Source: Yoonia maritima (lineage in GTDB: Bacteria > Pseudomonadota > Alphaproteobacteria > Rhodobacterales > Rhodobacteraceae). Taken from it: a stretch of DNA of 64,000 nucleotides. Shown here in pieces: positions 18,715 to 27,893 of the stretch. The position numbers and the translations under genes are program-made. The notes beneath the pieces are model-generated. The model ran no database searches. It was not told the DNA's origin and saw only the letters and a program-made list of their open reading frames with translations. Each line of letters starts with the position of its first letter. Positions within the stretch are counted from its first letter, which is position 1. Where the stretch lies: the NCBI RefSeq assembly GCF_002933395.1, contig NZ_PKFN01000007.1, positions 682,001-746,000 on the forward strand. The letters are read 5' to 3'.

Positions 18715-19845
18715 ATGAAAACAGCCGCAATCATCGTAGCAGCGGGGCGCGGAACTCGTGCAGGTGGCGATCTGCCAAAACAGTGGCAATCACTTCACGG
18801 CAAAACAATTGCCGCACATGCAATGCAACCATTCGCGGACCATCCAAATGTTGGACAGATAGTATTGGTGCTGCATCCCGATGATCGCGACACCCCACTT
18901 TGGGACGACACGCCGCCAGCCACGATTGTGAAAGGCGGTTCAACCCGGCAAGAATCTGTTCTTGCAGGGCTTCGGGCAGTGACGGAAGCGACCCATGTTC
19001 TTATTCATGACGCAGCGCGCCCAATGGTCACATCACGGATCATCGACCGTGTAATCGATGCCCTAGAAACCCACCCGGGCGCAGCCCCCGCCGTCGCAGT
19101 GACAGATACATTATGGCATGGTACCGATACGCAAGTTACTGGAACACAAGACAGAAATGGCCTTTTCCGCGCACAAACTCCGCAAGGCTTTGCGCTCGGG
19201 CCGCTGCTTTCCGCACATGAAACAAGCGACATTACCGCAACCGATGATGTTTCAGTCGCACGTGCCGCAGGACTAGACGTGGCCATCGTGGCAGGCGATG
19301 AAGACAACATCAAAATCACGACCCCGAGCGACTTTGCGCGCGCGGAAAAACTCATGAGGCGCGAGATGGGTATCAGATGTGGGAATGGTTACGACGTACA
19401 CCGCTTTGGTCCCGGCGACCACGTTTGGCTTTGCGGTGTAAAAGTTCCCTTTGATCGTAGCCTTCAGGGGCATTCAGACGCCGACGTTGGCATGCATGCA
19501 GTGACCGACGCCATCTATGGTGCCTTGGGGATGGGCGACATTGGCCAGCACTTTCCGCCAACTGATCCGCAATGGAAAGGTGCCGCGAGTCATATCTTTC
19601 TTGAACATGCCGTTGGACTTGCCATTGAACAGGGCTTTCGCATCAGCAACATCGACTGCACACTTGTTTGCGAATTCCCTAAAATCGGCCCACATCAACC
19701 CGCAATGAAATTAGCCATGGCGCAAATCATGGGGCTTGCTGCTGACCGGATCAGCGTCAAAGCAACCACGTCAGAGCGCCTTGGATTTACGGGGCGCGGT
19801 GAAGGTATCGCGGCACTCGCAACAGCAACATTGGTGAAACCATGA
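18715..19845 (+). CDS. ispDF: Bifunctional IspD/IspF isoprenoid enzyme
   Basis: Fusion of 2-C-methyl-D-erythritol 4-phosphate cytidylyltransferase and 2-C-methyl-D-erythritol 2,4-cyclodiphosphate synthase, 376 residues, acting in the MEP pathway. The IspD half starts with [19 protein letters not shown] and has IHDAARPMV. The IspF half begins at about residue 220 with [10 protein letters not shown] and carries [20 protein letters not shown], with Asp and His metal ligands. A GTG at 18691 is in frame, but the ATG at 18715 has AAAGGA about nine bases upstream and begins directly at the conserved core. The next gene overlaps by four bases. Confidence 0.95.
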   Translation: MKTAAIIVAAGRGTRAGGDLPKQWQSLHGKTIAAHAMQPFADHPNVGQIVLVLHPDDRDTPLWDDTPPATIVKGGSTRQESVLAGLRAVTEATHVLIHDAARPMVTSRIIDRVIDALETHPGAAPAVAVTDTLWHGTDTQVTGTQDRNGLFRAQTPQGFALGPLLSAHETSDITATDDVSVARAAGLDVAIVAGDEDNIKITTPSDFARAEKLMRREMGIRCGNGYDVHRFGPGDHVWLCGVKVPFDRSLQGHSDADVGMHAVTDAIYGALGMGDIGQHFPPTDPQWKGAASHIFLEHAVGLAIEQGFRISNIDCTLVCEFPKIGPHQPAMKLAMAQIMGLAADRISVKATTSERLGFTGRGEGIAALATATLVKP

Positions 19846-20330
19846 CTCATTTAATCGCGACCTTCTTTTATGTCGGACACATGCGCCCTGCACCCGGAAC
19901 GTGGGGGTCATTGGCCGCCCTGCCCGCTGCTTGGCTGATCTATACGCTACTCGGCCCATGGGGCCTGTTGGCTGGCGCTGTGATTTCCTATTTCGTCGGC
20001 ACCTGGGCCACCAAAGAAGAAACCCGCGGAAAAGAAAACCACGATCCATCGGAAATTGTTATCGATGAAGTCTGCGGTCAATGGATCGCATTGCTGCCTG
20101 TCGCCTACGGCGCACATATGATGTCAGCCGACATCACCGCACTATGGCCCGGCTGGGTCGCGGCATTCTTACTGTTTCGCCTTTTCGACATCACCAAGTG
20201 GGGCCCGATTGGCTGGGCAGATCGCCGCAATGACGCGACTGGCGTGATGCTGGACGACGTGATCGCGGGTCTTTTCGCCGCAATCGTCGTTATCGTGCTT
20301 GCAGGTCTGTCACACGGGTTACTGATGTGA
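19842..20330 (+). CDS. pgpA: Phosphatidylglycerophosphatase A
   Basis: Membrane enzyme that dephosphorylates phosphatidylglycerol phosphate, 162 residues. The PgpA hallmarks are [13 protein letters not shown] at the N terminus, [20 protein letters not shown] with acidic catalytic residues, and [18 protein letters not shown]. Four hydrophobic segments are visible. It overlaps ispDF and pncC by four bases on each side, so the three genes form one operon. Confidence 0.94.
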   Translation: MTHLIATFFYVGHMRPAPGTWGSLAALPAAWLIYTLLGPWGLLAGAVISYFVGTWATKEETRGKENHDPSEIVIDEVCGQWIALLPVAYGAHMMSADITALWPGWVAAFLLFRLFDITKWGPIGWADRRNDATGVMLDDVIAGLFAAIVVIVLAGLSHGLLM

Positions 20331-20791
20331 AAACGCTGATCGACGCCGCCCGCGCCAAGGGCGTGATGATCGCCACCGCAGAAAGCTGCACGGGCGGCAT
20401 GGTTGCGGCTGCAATCACGGATACAGCCGGAAGCTCTGCGATATTTGACCGCGGGTTCGTGACCTACACCAACGCCGCGAAAATGCAGATGTTGGAGGTA
20501 AGTGATAAGACGCTTGCCGTCTATGGCGCTGTATCCGAACAGGTCGCAGACGAAATGGCGCGCGGTGCGATTGCGCATTCCGATGCACAGATTGCGGTGT
20601 CGATCACGGGCATCGCGGGCCCCGGTGGATCAGAACACAAACCCGAAGGGCGCGTTTGTTTTGGGATCGCAACATCTGATAATTGCAAAACTGAAACCAT
20701 GGAATTTGGCGCTCTGGGGCGCGACAATGTCAGGCTAGCTGCACGCAATCACGCACTGGCGTTACTGCTGGCTACAATTAATTCACATTAA
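20327..20791 (+). CDS. pncC: Nicotinamide-nucleotide amidase (CinA C-terminal family)
   Basis: Stand-alone CinA C-terminal domain, 154 residues, which deamidates nicotinamide mononucleotide in NAD recycling. Family motifs are ATAESCTGGMVAAAITDTAG with the catalytic Ser, and VSITGIAGPGGSE plus KPEGRVCFGI later. The GTG start at 20327 overlaps the pgpA stop by four bases. It lacks the N-terminal MoCF-like domain of full CinA. The operon ends here, before a 161-base leader to amtB. Confidence 0.93.
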   Translation: MKTLIDAARAKGVMIATAESCTGGMVAAAITDTAGSSAIFDRGFVTYTNAAKMQMLEVSDKTLAVYGAVSEQVADEMARGAIAHSDAQIAVSITGIAGPGGSEHKPEGRVCFGIATSDNCKTETMEFGALGRDNVRLAARNHALALLLATINSH

Positions 20792-20860
20792 GTATATATT
20801 TTAATCAAATCGCCTATTTTATGCACACAATTCCCGCAGTGCGCGAACCGATGTAAACTT

Positions 20861-20876
20861 AGGCATATAGTTTGCT
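20861..20876 (+). promoter_or_regulatory. GG-N10-GC element upstream of amtB (sigma-54-like, uncertain)
   Basis: The sequence AGGCATATAGTTTGCT has GG at 20862-20863 and GC at 20874-20875, exactly ten bases apart. It keeps GGCA at -24 and TTTGC at -12, as in sigma-54 promoters. It would start transcription about 65 bases before the amtB ATG. The local NtrC lacks the sigma-54 contact loop, so either another activator is used or the match is by chance. Confidence 0.3.
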
Positions 20877-20952
20877 TATTTGCTACTTTTCTTAGCGTTC
20901 CGAATCCGCATTAACGCCGCCTCAATGGGAAAACCCAAACGGAGGGGACATT

Positions 20953-22134
20953 ATGAACGGAGCGGATACAGCGTGGGTCATCGTAGCCACGGCGCTTGTA
21001 CTATTTATGACATTGCCAGGACTGGCATTGTTTTACGGGGGGCTGGTGCGCGCACGCAATGTTCTCAGCGTCTTTATGCATTGCTATGCAATCGCATGTT
21101 TAATGAGCATTCTTTGGCTCGCGCTGGGCTATTCCATCGCATTTGGCGGCTCAGGCAACGCCTTCTGGGGTGGTCTGGACAAAGTGTTCCTGTCTGGGAT
21201 CGATGCCGACACGCTTAGCGGTTCAATTCCCGAAGTGCTGTTCTTTGCCTTCCAAATGACCTTTGCCATCATTACGCCCGCTCTGATCGTTGGTGCATAT
21301 GTTGAACGTATCGGCTTTGGCTTTGTGCTGCTTTTCTCTGCGCTTTGGATGCTGCTTTGCTATGCACCTGTCACCCACTGGATCTGGGGCGGCGGCTTCT
21401 TGTCTGATGGCGGCATCTTTGGTGAAACTGGCGTGCGCGACTTTGCCGGTGGTCTCGTTGTACACGAAACGGCAGGTCTTGCTGCCCTGATCCTTGCGAT
21501 CTTCCTTGGTGCACGTCGCGAAGGTACAAAGCCCCCGCATAACCCCGGAATGGTAATGATCGGTGCGGCGATGCTTTGGGTTGGCTGGTTTGGCTTTAAC
21601 GGCGGTTCACAGCTTGCTGCAGACGGTGGCGCAGCTATGGCCCTGACAGTCACACATATCTCTGCTGCGACGGCATCACTGACTTGGGCGCTTTGGGAGC
21701 GGATTAAGTTCGGTCGCGCATCCTTGGTTGGTATCGTGACTGGTACGATTGCTGGTCTTGCATCCATCACCCCAGCGTCCGGTTTCGTCGGCCCTATCGA
21801 AGCGCTGATCATCGGTGCTGTTGCTGGTGTGCTTTGCCAAGAGATGGTCAACCTGATCCGCAACACGTTCAAGATTGACGATACACTGGATGTATTCGCC
21901 GTTCACGGTGTCGGCGGGATCTTTGGTACACTTATGATCGCGCTGTTTGGTGCGGGAACATGGGCTGCACAATTGGGTTCGCTTGCGATCGTTGGCGTCT
22001 TTACCACAGTCGTCACGATCATTCTGATCTACGTGTGCAAAGCAATTACACCGCTGCGCGTTGACCAAGACACCGAAGTTCAAGGCCTTGATATCACCGT
22101 TCATGGTGAGCGCGCCTATCACTTCGACTCTTAA
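20953..22134 (+). CDS. amtB: Ammonium transporter AmtB
   Basis: Trimeric inner-membrane ammonium channel, 393 residues with about eleven membrane segments. GLALFYGGLVRARNVLSV lies near the N terminus. The two pore histidines appear in VVHETAGLAAL and FAVHGVGGIFGT. The start has AAACGGAGGGGA about eight bases upstream. No glnK gene accompanies it, although many amtB genes are paired with one. A strong hairpin follows the stop. Control by the Ntr system encoded just upstream in the window is likely but inferred. Confidence 0.96.
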   Translation: MNGADTAWVIVATALVLFMTLPGLALFYGGLVRARNVLSVFMHCYAIACLMSILWLALGYSIAFGGSGNAFWGGLDKVFLSGIDADTLSGSIPEVLFFAFQMTFAIITPALIVGAYVERIGFGFVLLFSALWMLLCYAPVTHWIWGGGFLSDGGIFGETGVRDFAGGLVVHETAGLAALILAIFLGARREGTKPPHNPGMVMIGAAMLWVGWFGFNGGSQLAADGGAAMALTVTHISAATASLTWALWERIKFGRASLVGIVTGTIAGLASITPASGFVGPIEALIIGAVAGVLCQEMVNLIRNTFKIDDTLDVFAVHGVGGIFGTLMIALFGAGTWAAQLGSLAIVGVFTTVVTIILIYVCKAITPLRVDQDTEVQGLDITVHGERAYHFDS

Positions 22135-22144
22135 GAAAATCAGG

Positions 22145-22170
22145 GGTGCTGCGCGAAAAAGCGCAGCGCC
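22145..22170. terminator. Hairpin between convergent amtB and the COQ10-like gene
   Basis: A ten-pair stem (22145-22154 with 22161-22170, one G-T wobble) closes a GAAAAA loop. It lies between the two convergent stop codons and is placed to terminate both transcripts, although no long T tract follows on the plus strand. Confidence 0.6.
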
Positions 22171-22176
22171 TCTTAC

Positions 22177-22623
22177 CTATGCGCCGTAAAGCTCAGCAGC
22201 GCGGCGTTCAAATGCGCGTACGACACGCTGCATTGCCTCGTTAAAGAACACGCCAGCAGCGCCCTGCAGTAGACGATTCTTAAACTCAAAATCCACATCA
22301 AATGAAACTTGGCAACCGCCATCGATATCTTTGAAATTCCACTGACTTTCTAAATGACGAAAGGGGCCGTCCAAATATTCAGTATCGATTTTCATTGCTT
22401 CAGACCAAAGCGTCACCCGGCTACCAAAAGTCTCGCGGAATACTTTGAACGAAATAACCAAATCCGCCAGCATCACTTGCTTTTCACCTTGATCATCGAC
22501 GCTGCGCACGCGCGCTGCTGCCGTCCAAGGTAGGAACTTGGGGTAATTCCCTATATCACCAACAAGGTCGTACATTTGCTTTGCCGTATAAGGGAGCGTC
22601 TTAGTTTCCGAATGGGATGGCAT
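22177..22623 (-). CDS. COQ10/RatA-type START-domain protein
   Basis: A 148-residue SRPBCC (polyketide cyclase/COQ10) protein. It starts with the conserved LPYTAKQMYDLVGDIGNYPKFLPW and contains FRETFGSRVTLW and a C-terminal helix FNEAMQRVVRAFERRAAELY. Members bind ubiquinone or its precursors (Coq10) or are annotated as RatA toxins that act on ribosomes; in Alphaproteobacteria the Coq10 role is more likely. The frame is open further upstream to 22716, but that extension would overlap hpt. The ATG at 22623 fits the family. Confidence 0.88.
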   Translation of the reverse strand: MPSHSETKTLPYTAKQMYDLVGDIGNYPKFLPWTAAARVRSVDDQGEKQVMLADLVISFKVFRETFGSRVTLWSEAMKIDTEYLDGPFRHLESQWNFKDIDGGCQVSFDVDFEFKNRLLQGAAGVFFNEAMQRVVRAFERRAAELYGA

Positions 22624-22707
22624 ATGGGGTCTTTCACGGGTGACTTCACGCCCTGATGTCGTAAACTGAGCCCGGAAAATCAACCCTTGTCTATTACAGA
22701 GTCCCCT

Positions 22708-23253
22708 ATGCCGCACCGCCCTTACAAAATTGATGAACTTATCAGCGCCAAGGCCATTGCAGCACGGATCGAAGATCTTGCGCGCGAAATTGGACGCGAA
22801 TTCGCGGATACTGACAAATTGGTTGTAGTGGGCCTACTGCGCGGGTCGTTTGTGTTCATTGCAGATTTAGTGCGTGAAATTGATCTGCCCGTCGAAGTCG
22901 ATTTCCTAGAGGCCTCTTCCTATGGTGACGGAATGGAAAGCAGCCGCGAAGTGCGCATTCTTAAGGATCTACGCGGCCAGATCGAAGGGCGCGACGTGCT
23001 GGTCGTTGAGGACATCGTTGATACCGGTCACACATTGAAGCACGTGACCGAATACCTGCAAACCCGTCACCCTGCCCGCTTGCGTACGATTGCACTGCTC
23101 GACAAACCCGCACGTCGCGAGGTTGATTTTAAGGCTGACCTGATTGGCTTTGAAATTCCGGACGAATTTGTTGTCGGTTATGGTATCGACTTTGCACAAC
23201 GTAACCGCAACTTGCCCTTTATTGGCAAGGTGCGGTTCATCGACGAACCATGA
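22708..23253 (+). CDS. hpt: Hypoxanthine phosphoribosyltransferase
   Basis: Purine salvage enzyme converting hypoxanthine (or guanine) and PRPP to the nucleotide, 181 residues. The PRPP-binding loop is [33 protein letters not shown] and [17 protein letters not shown] are the other conserved loops. A TTG at 22687 is in frame, but the ATG at 22708 is better placed for the family. It overlaps the next small gene by four bases. Confidence 0.95.
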   Translation: MPHRPYKIDELISAKAIAARIEDLAREIGREFADTDKLVVVGLLRGSFVFIADLVREIDLPVEVDFLEASSYGDGMESSREVRILKDLRGQIEGRDVLVVEDIVDTGHTLKHVTEYLQTRHPARLRTIALLDKPARREVDFKADLIGFEIPDEFVVGYGIDFAQRNRNLPFIGKVRFIDEP

Positions 23254-23438
23254 ATATCCGCTTTCTTTTACGCGCCAAAAGGTTGGCCGCACGACCACCA
23301 TCTGAAGCCATGTTTAAAATGGTGGTCGGGATTATCGTGTTCTGTGCGATCCTTTACGGGATCGAACGTTTTATCGGCTGGCCCGAATGGTTAACGCCTA
23401 ACGAGATACAGCGGGTACGCCCCAAGCCTATGGACTAA
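23250..23438 (+). CDS. Small single-pass membrane protein coupled to hpt
   Basis: A 62-residue protein with basic N terminus ([16 protein letters not shown]) and one clear membrane segment ([20 protein letters not shown]), then a short tail ending RVRPKPMD. Its ATG overlaps the hpt stop by four bases, and its own stop overlaps the lipA stop on the other strand. The arrangement suggests a real gene. I do not recognise its function. Confidence 0.65.
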   Translation: MNIRFLLRAKRLAARPPSEAMFKMVVGIIVFCAILYGIERFIGWPEWLTPNEIQRVRPKPMD

Positions 23439-24394
23439 GCCATGCCCAGCTTTTTCATCCGTGCGTCGCGTAGACGCGCAAAATCATCGCCCGCGTGATA
23501 GGATGACCGTGTCAGCGGTGTAGCCGAAACCATCAAGAAACCCTTGCCGAATGCGGCCTTTTCATAGGCTGCAAATTCTTCAGGCGTTACAAAGCGATCC
23601 ACTTTGTGATGCTTTGGTGTTGGCTGCAAATACTGACCGATTGTGACAAAATCGATGTCGGCGGCACGCATGTCTTCCATCACTTGAATGACTGATTGGC
23701 GATCTTCGCCCAGTCCAACCATGATCCCGGACTTTGTGAACATCGTCGGGTCGAGCTCTTTCACGCGCTGCAACAGCCGCAGCGAATGAAAGTAACGCGC
23801 ACCTGGGCGTACTTCTGGATAAAGGCCCGGCACGGTTTCCAAATTGTGGTTAAACACATCCGGACGCGCTTTGACCACAATCTCAAGCACTTCGGGTTCA
23901 CAACGAATAAAATCGGGCGTCAGAATTTCAATTGTCGTTTTTGGTGACTGTCGGCGAACGGCCCGGATCGTTTGGGCAAAATGTTCGGCCCCGCCGTCTT
24001 CAACATCGTCACGGTCGACGGATGTAATGACGACGTGGTTTAAGCCCAGCTTTTTGACTGCGTCGGCTACGCGGCCCGGTTCAAAGACATCCAATGCTTC
24101 GGGCGGTTTACCCGTAGCAATGTTGCAGAATGTGCAGGCACGCGTACAAACCTCGCCCATAATCATCATGGTGGCGTGACCTTGCGACCAGCATTCACCC
24201 ACGTTTGGGCAGCCCGCCTCTTCGCACACTGTAACCAGCTTATGTTCACGCATGATATCGCGGGTTTGTTTGTACCCCTCGGACGTGGGAGCCTTAACAC
24301 GAATCCAGTCTGGCTTTTTGGGCTGCGCCGCATCTGGGCGGCGCTGCTTTTCCGGGTGACGCTGCGCCGGAATTTTCAGATCGCGTGTTGGCAT
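23435..24394 (-). CDS. lipA: Lipoyl synthase
   Basis: Radical SAM enzyme that inserts two sulfurs into octanoyl groups on lipoyl domains, 319 residues. The auxiliary cluster ligands are in [13 protein letters not shown] and the radical SAM cluster in CTRACTFC. The C-terminal [16 protein letters not shown] provides the conserved serine ligand region. The ATG at 24394 has GGAG about nine bases upstream and gives [10 protein letters not shown]; the frame is open further upstream but without family similarity that I can see. Confidence 0.96.
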   Translation of the reverse strand: MPTRDLKIPAQRHPEKQRRPDAAQPKKPDWIRVKAPTSEGYKQTRDIMREHKLVTVCEEAGCPNVGECWSQGHATMMIMGEVCTRACTFCNIATGKPPEALDVFEPGRVADAVKKLGLNHVVITSVDRDDVEDGGAEHFAQTIRAVRRQSPKTTIEILTPDFIRCEPEVLEIVVKARPDVFNHNLETVPGLYPEVRPGARYFHSLRLLQRVKELDPTMFTKSGIMVGLGEDRQSVIQVMEDMRAADIDFVTIGQYLQPTPKHHKVDRFVTPEEFAAYEKAAFGKGFLMVSATPLTRSSYHAGDDFARLRDARMKKLGMA

Positions 24395-24501
24395 GTCGGT
24401 CTCCGATGGCTCTTGGTGATTACCTAGCGTCGGTACGAGGAATTGTCCAACGCTGATGGCCCAGCACATGCCAGCACTGCGCAAAACGCATGGACCGCGC
24501 C

Positions 24502-25596
24502 CTAACCGATCATCGGCGCGAACTTTCCATTGGTCATTTCATAATGCCTTTGCAACCGCTCTAGCGCAATCCGCAGGACGATTTTGCCAGAACGCGCAGA
24601 CCAACCCATAGATTTTTCTGTCTGTTCCAGCCCCTCAAGAAAGCAACAACAGCGCAATACGATATCCCCCAGTCCGGGACCCAAGTCAGATAACGCGGCT
24701 TTCACCCGTTGCCGCGCATTATCAGTCGGGCACGTGTCATTCATAATATCGTCTAAACTTGTGATATGTGCGCCATCCAATTGGGCCAGTTCGAAATCCT
24801 CACGCAGGCGTTCACCGACCGCGACCAACGCACGATCCAAAAAGGGGCTTCCGTCGCGGTCTTTGCGCCGCGCAAGACCAACAAGGGGGCTTTCGGTCCC
24901 ATGATACCTGCGAATCCGACGCGAACCGCCGTCGATTACATCTAAATCCCACGCCGCTTCAGCCTCGGGGTCACCACGGTTGTGACCTAAACCATGCGCA
25001 CGGTTTTCATCTTCGGCGGTCAGGCGGCGCAGCGCAGCACGACCTGTATTGGTGATAAAATATCGCGCGACACGACTTTCGGGATCAGGGCAGCTAATCC
25101 AATCTTTCAACGCCATGGCTTGCGCAATTTCGCGATCAACGCCCGCTGTTCGCAATTGATCTTCGTTACCGGCTTCACGCACAACAACGGCTGATTCCAT
25201 GTCCCGCGCCACCGCAAGGATCGCGCCCGGCTCGCATAATCTACGTAAAACACGCTTTGCTTCTTGGTCAATTCGGCGCTGTGTTAACTCTTCGGTAGGA
25301 CGCTCGTGTGTACATCGTAACTTAGCGATCATTGCAGTTTTTCCCCGTTTATTCGCAATATCAACTGATGAAACCTGATTGGATAACGCATCAAGCGCCG
25401 CATCTATCAAGGGGTCGTCACGACGCCCTTCGAAACGACGGACCTGCCGCAATACTGTTGACGGATGGCAATCGTTCGCGCGGGCAACAGCACGTATCGA
25501 TAGACCTTTTTGTGTGTGGGCTAGGTAATTACGCGCGGCATCCGGTATCCAAACCGGAAGCAGTTCAGACCGCAGCGGTCCCTTCTGTAATGTCAT
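24502..25596 (-). CDS. DUF6456 domain protein with N-terminal helix-turn-helix
   Basis: A 364-residue protein of the kind found in Rhodobacteraceae. The N-terminal half holds a helix-turn-helix-like segment ([20 protein letters not shown], about residues 33-52). The C-terminal part has the DUF6456 features [19 protein letters not shown] and [13 protein letters not shown], ending [19 protein letters not shown]. It is probably a DNA-binding regulator, but its targets are unknown. The ATG at 25596 was chosen over an upstream in-frame start at 25656. It is divergent from a DUF6477-like gene, with a CtrA-like site in between. Confidence 0.82.
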   Translation of the reverse strand: MTLQKGPLRSELLPVWIPDAARNYLAHTQKGLSIRAVARANDCHPSTVLRQVRRFEGRRDDPLIDAALDALSNQVSSVDIANKRGKTAMIAKLRCTHERPTEELTQRRIDQEAKRVLRRLCEPGAILAVARDMESAVVVREAGNEDQLRTAGVDREIAQAMALKDWISCPDPESRVARYFITNTGRAALRRLTAEDENRAHGLGHNRGDPEAEAAWDLDVIDGGSRRIRRYHGTESPLVGLARRKDRDGSPFLDRALVAVGERLREDFELAQLDGAHITSLDDIMNDTCPTDNARQRVKAALSDLGPGLGDIVLRCCCFLEGLEQTEKSMGWSARSGKIVLRIALERLQRHYEMTNGKFAPMIG

Positions 25597-25684
25597 GTCA
25601 CGCGTCCTCTTCGCAGGTTTCAATGTGCCACCTTTGATCCTAAACACTGGTGACACATAGAAAAATCAACCTATGCGTGCTTGG

Positions 25685-25700
25685 TTACCTAAGTGTTAAC
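25685..25700. promoter_or_regulatory. CtrA-like half-site pair
   Basis: TTAC-N7-TTAAC matches the alphaproteobacterial CtrA consensus TTAA-N7-TTAAC with one mismatch. It lies about 90 bases upstream of the DUF6456 gene and 140 bases upstream of the divergent DUF6477-like gene. Short AT-rich motifs arise by chance, so this is only a candidate. Confidence 0.25.
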
Positions 25701-25842
25701 GACCATATTGGCCCGTCAACTATTCTTGCCAAAAGATAAACAAGTCTGACCAATGCGTTCTTAACAAATCGTCATCCCGCAACACCCATCGGGGCTGTGG
25801 CATGTTTCACCGACTCAGCAATACACCGAGAAGGGAACGATT

Positions 25843-26151
25843 ATGCTTGATCTGGAAACACGCATTCGCACACTCAAACGTCCAACTTTACTGGCAAGAG
25901 CCGCGCGGTTTGGAATGGATGACTATCGTCGCGATGTGCATTTGCGCCGCATAATTACTGCAGATCGCCTTCCACGCCATGCCGAAGCAATTATGCGTTT
26001 GCTTGACATCGAAGCGGAGATGAACACCCAGCGCATCCAACAGTCGGGCGAATATCGCGTCGCCCGACATGTCGATGTTCTGATCGCAATCGCAGGCGAG
26101 GCACAGTTGATGCGTGCGACCCGCCTGCGGCTTGTTGAACCTTCGGATTAA
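25843..26151 (+). CDS. DUF6477-like small protein
   Basis: A 102-residue basic, mainly helical protein (MLDLETRIRTLKRPTLLARA, then GMDDYRRDVHLRRII and YRVARHVDVLIAIAGEAQLM). The pattern resembles the DUF6477 family of Rhodobacteraceae, from memory. A good ribosome site, GAAGGGAA, precedes the ATG. There is no signal or membrane segment. Function is unknown. Its stop codon overlaps the stop of the convergent MttB-family gene. Confidence 0.75.
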   Translation: MLDLETRIRTLKRPTLLARAARFGMDDYRRDVHLRRIITADRLPRHAEAIMRLLDIEAEMNTQRIQQSGEYRVARHVDVLIAIAGEAQLMRATRLRLVEPSD

Positions 26152-27698
26152 CCGAATGCGTCAGGCATGCTTGCCTTTTTTTCAGCGACGTAGGCCCGCA
26201 ACCGTGCCTCGATCTCAGGGTCGAGCGCGGGCTGCTGGTACGTATCAAGCATCTTTTTGACCCTTGCAGTGGCAAGCGTTTGTGTATCGCGTGCGCCCTC
26301 TTCGTCCCATGTTTCAAACGGTTTGTAGTCCAACAAATCTGTCCGCCAGAATGCAGTCTTAAAGTTCGCTTGCGTGTGTGCGCAGCCCAAATAATGGCCA
26401 CCGGGGCCGACCTCTGCGATGGCATCCATGGCTTGGCCATTTTCAGACATATCCACGCCGCGTGCAAAGTGGTGCAAAGTACCCAGCTGATCCGCGTCCA
26501 TTACGAATTTCTCGAATGAAGCGACCATACCACCTTCGAGCCAACCACAAGCGTGCAGCATAAAGTTCACCCCAGATAGCAAACCCATCTTCAGGCTGCT
26601 GCCCGTTTCATAACCTGCCTGCGCATCGGGTAATTTGGAACCACAGAATGACCCGGCCGAACGGTACGGCAGCCCCATACGGCGGGCCAATTGCCCTGCC
26701 CCATAAGTAATGTGCTCTGCCTCTGGTGTGCCAAATGTCGGCGCGCCAGAGTTCATGTCGATGGATGTGACCATCGTCCCAAAAATCACAGGCGCGCCCG
26801 GGCGCACCAACTGTGAATAGGCGACGCCAGCAAGCACCTCGGCCAATGTTTGCGTCAATGTCCCCGCGACCGAAACAGGCGCCATGGCCCCACCAACAAT
26901 GAACGGGCTAATGATGCAGGCTTGGTTATTTGCGGCGTAGATCTCAAGTGCGCCCATCATTGTGCTGTCAAACGTCAACGGAGAGTTGATGTTAATCAGG
27001 GATGTCATGACGGTGTTTTCTTGAACGAACTCTTTGCCGAACAAGATTTCGCACATCTCAACCGAATCTTGTGCGCGAACAGGTTCTGTCACCGCGCCCA
27101 TGAATGGTTTGTCACTATATACCATATGCGCCAAAAGCATATCGAGGTGGCGTTTATTCACAGCGATATCGGTTGGCTCGCATACTGTCCCACCTGAATG
27201 GTGCAGCCATTTCGACATATAACCAAGTTTCACGAATTTTTCGAAATCCGCGATTGTCGCATAGCGGCGACCACCTTCTGCATCGCGCACAAACGGCGGA
27301 CCATAGACAGGCGCAAGCACAAGGTTATCTCCACCAACGACAACATTGCGTTCGGGATTACGTGCGTGCTGGGTAAATGTTGATGGGGCCGTTTCACATA
27401 GCTTTCGTGCCAAACCTCGTGGAATACGAACACGTTCGCCGACAACGTCTGCTCCGGCAGCTTTCCAACGTTCCAGTGCTGCAGGGTTATCAACAAAGTT
27501 CACGCCGATCTCGGCAAGTACCGTTTCAGCGTTGGCCTCGATGACCTGAAGCGCTTCTTCGTTCAGCACCTCGTAATTAGGAATATTCCGCTCGATGTAC
27601 TTAGCGGTTTCGATGCTAACGGCTGTGCGCTCTGCCCGGCGGGCCGCGCCACCACCACCGCGTGCGCGGCGTCCTGATCTGACTGGTGCATCTGACAT
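26148..27698 (-). CDS. MttB-family (trimethylamine methyltransferase-like) corrinoid methyltransferase
   Basis: A 516-residue member of the MttB superfamily (COG5598). It has no in-frame amber codon, so it is the non-pyrrolysine type, whose studied members demethylate quaternary amines such as glycine betaine or related compounds. The barrel is seen from YEVLNEEALQVIEANAETVL through PFMGAVTEPVRA, HITYGAGQLARRMGLPYRSA and GPGGHYLGCAHT. The N-terminal 25 residues are Arg/Gly-rich and low complexity. The ATG at 27698 has AAGGAA upstream. No corrinoid protein or methyl-transfer partner is adjacent, so the substrate is open. Confidence 0.88.
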   Translation of the reverse strand: MSDAPVRSGRRARGGGGAARRAERTAVSIETAKYIERNIPNYEVLNEEALQVIEANAETVLAEIGVNFVDNPAALERWKAAGADVVGERVRIPRGLARKLCETAPSTFTQHARNPERNVVVGGDNLVLAPVYGPPFVRDAEGGRRYATIADFEKFVKLGYMSKWLHHSGGTVCEPTDIAVNKRHLDMLLAHMVYSDKPFMGAVTEPVRAQDSVEMCEILFGKEFVQENTVMTSLININSPLTFDSTMMGALEIYAANNQACIISPFIVGGAMAPVSVAGTLTQTLAEVLAGVAYSQLVRPGAPVIFGTMVTSIDMNSGAPTFGTPEAEHITYGAGQLARRMGLPYRSAGSFCGSKLPDAQAGYETGSSLKMGLLSGVNFMLHACGWLEGGMVASFEKFVMDADQLGTLHHFARGVDMSENGQAMDAIAEVGPGGHYLGCAHTQANFKTAFWRTDLLDYKPFETWDEEGARDTQTLATARVKKMLDTYQQPALDPEIEARLRAYVAEKKASMPDAFG

Positions 27699-27893
27699 GA
27701 AACATTCCTTTAACGCTATCCTGCACATCAATTACAGAACGCGCCCCGTGAGACCTGCCATTTTTGCGCCGTTTCAGGCGCGAAAACGACATCATGCGTC
27801 GCAAAGCATAAAAAACGAACAAAGCCTCCTCATCCACGTTAGAATGCCCGCACGCCTCTTGCACAAATCCGTGACTGGCTTTACCGAAGCGCC

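Noticed and set aside
20823..20842. GCAC ... GTGC inverted repeat upstream of amtB as an NtrC site
   Set aside because: The arms are 12 bases apart, whereas the enteric NtrC site needs about seven; the arms are only four bases.
26148..27698. Pyrrolysine-containing trimethylamine methyltransferase
   Set aside because: The reading frame has no internal TAG codon, so it is the non-pyrrolysine type.
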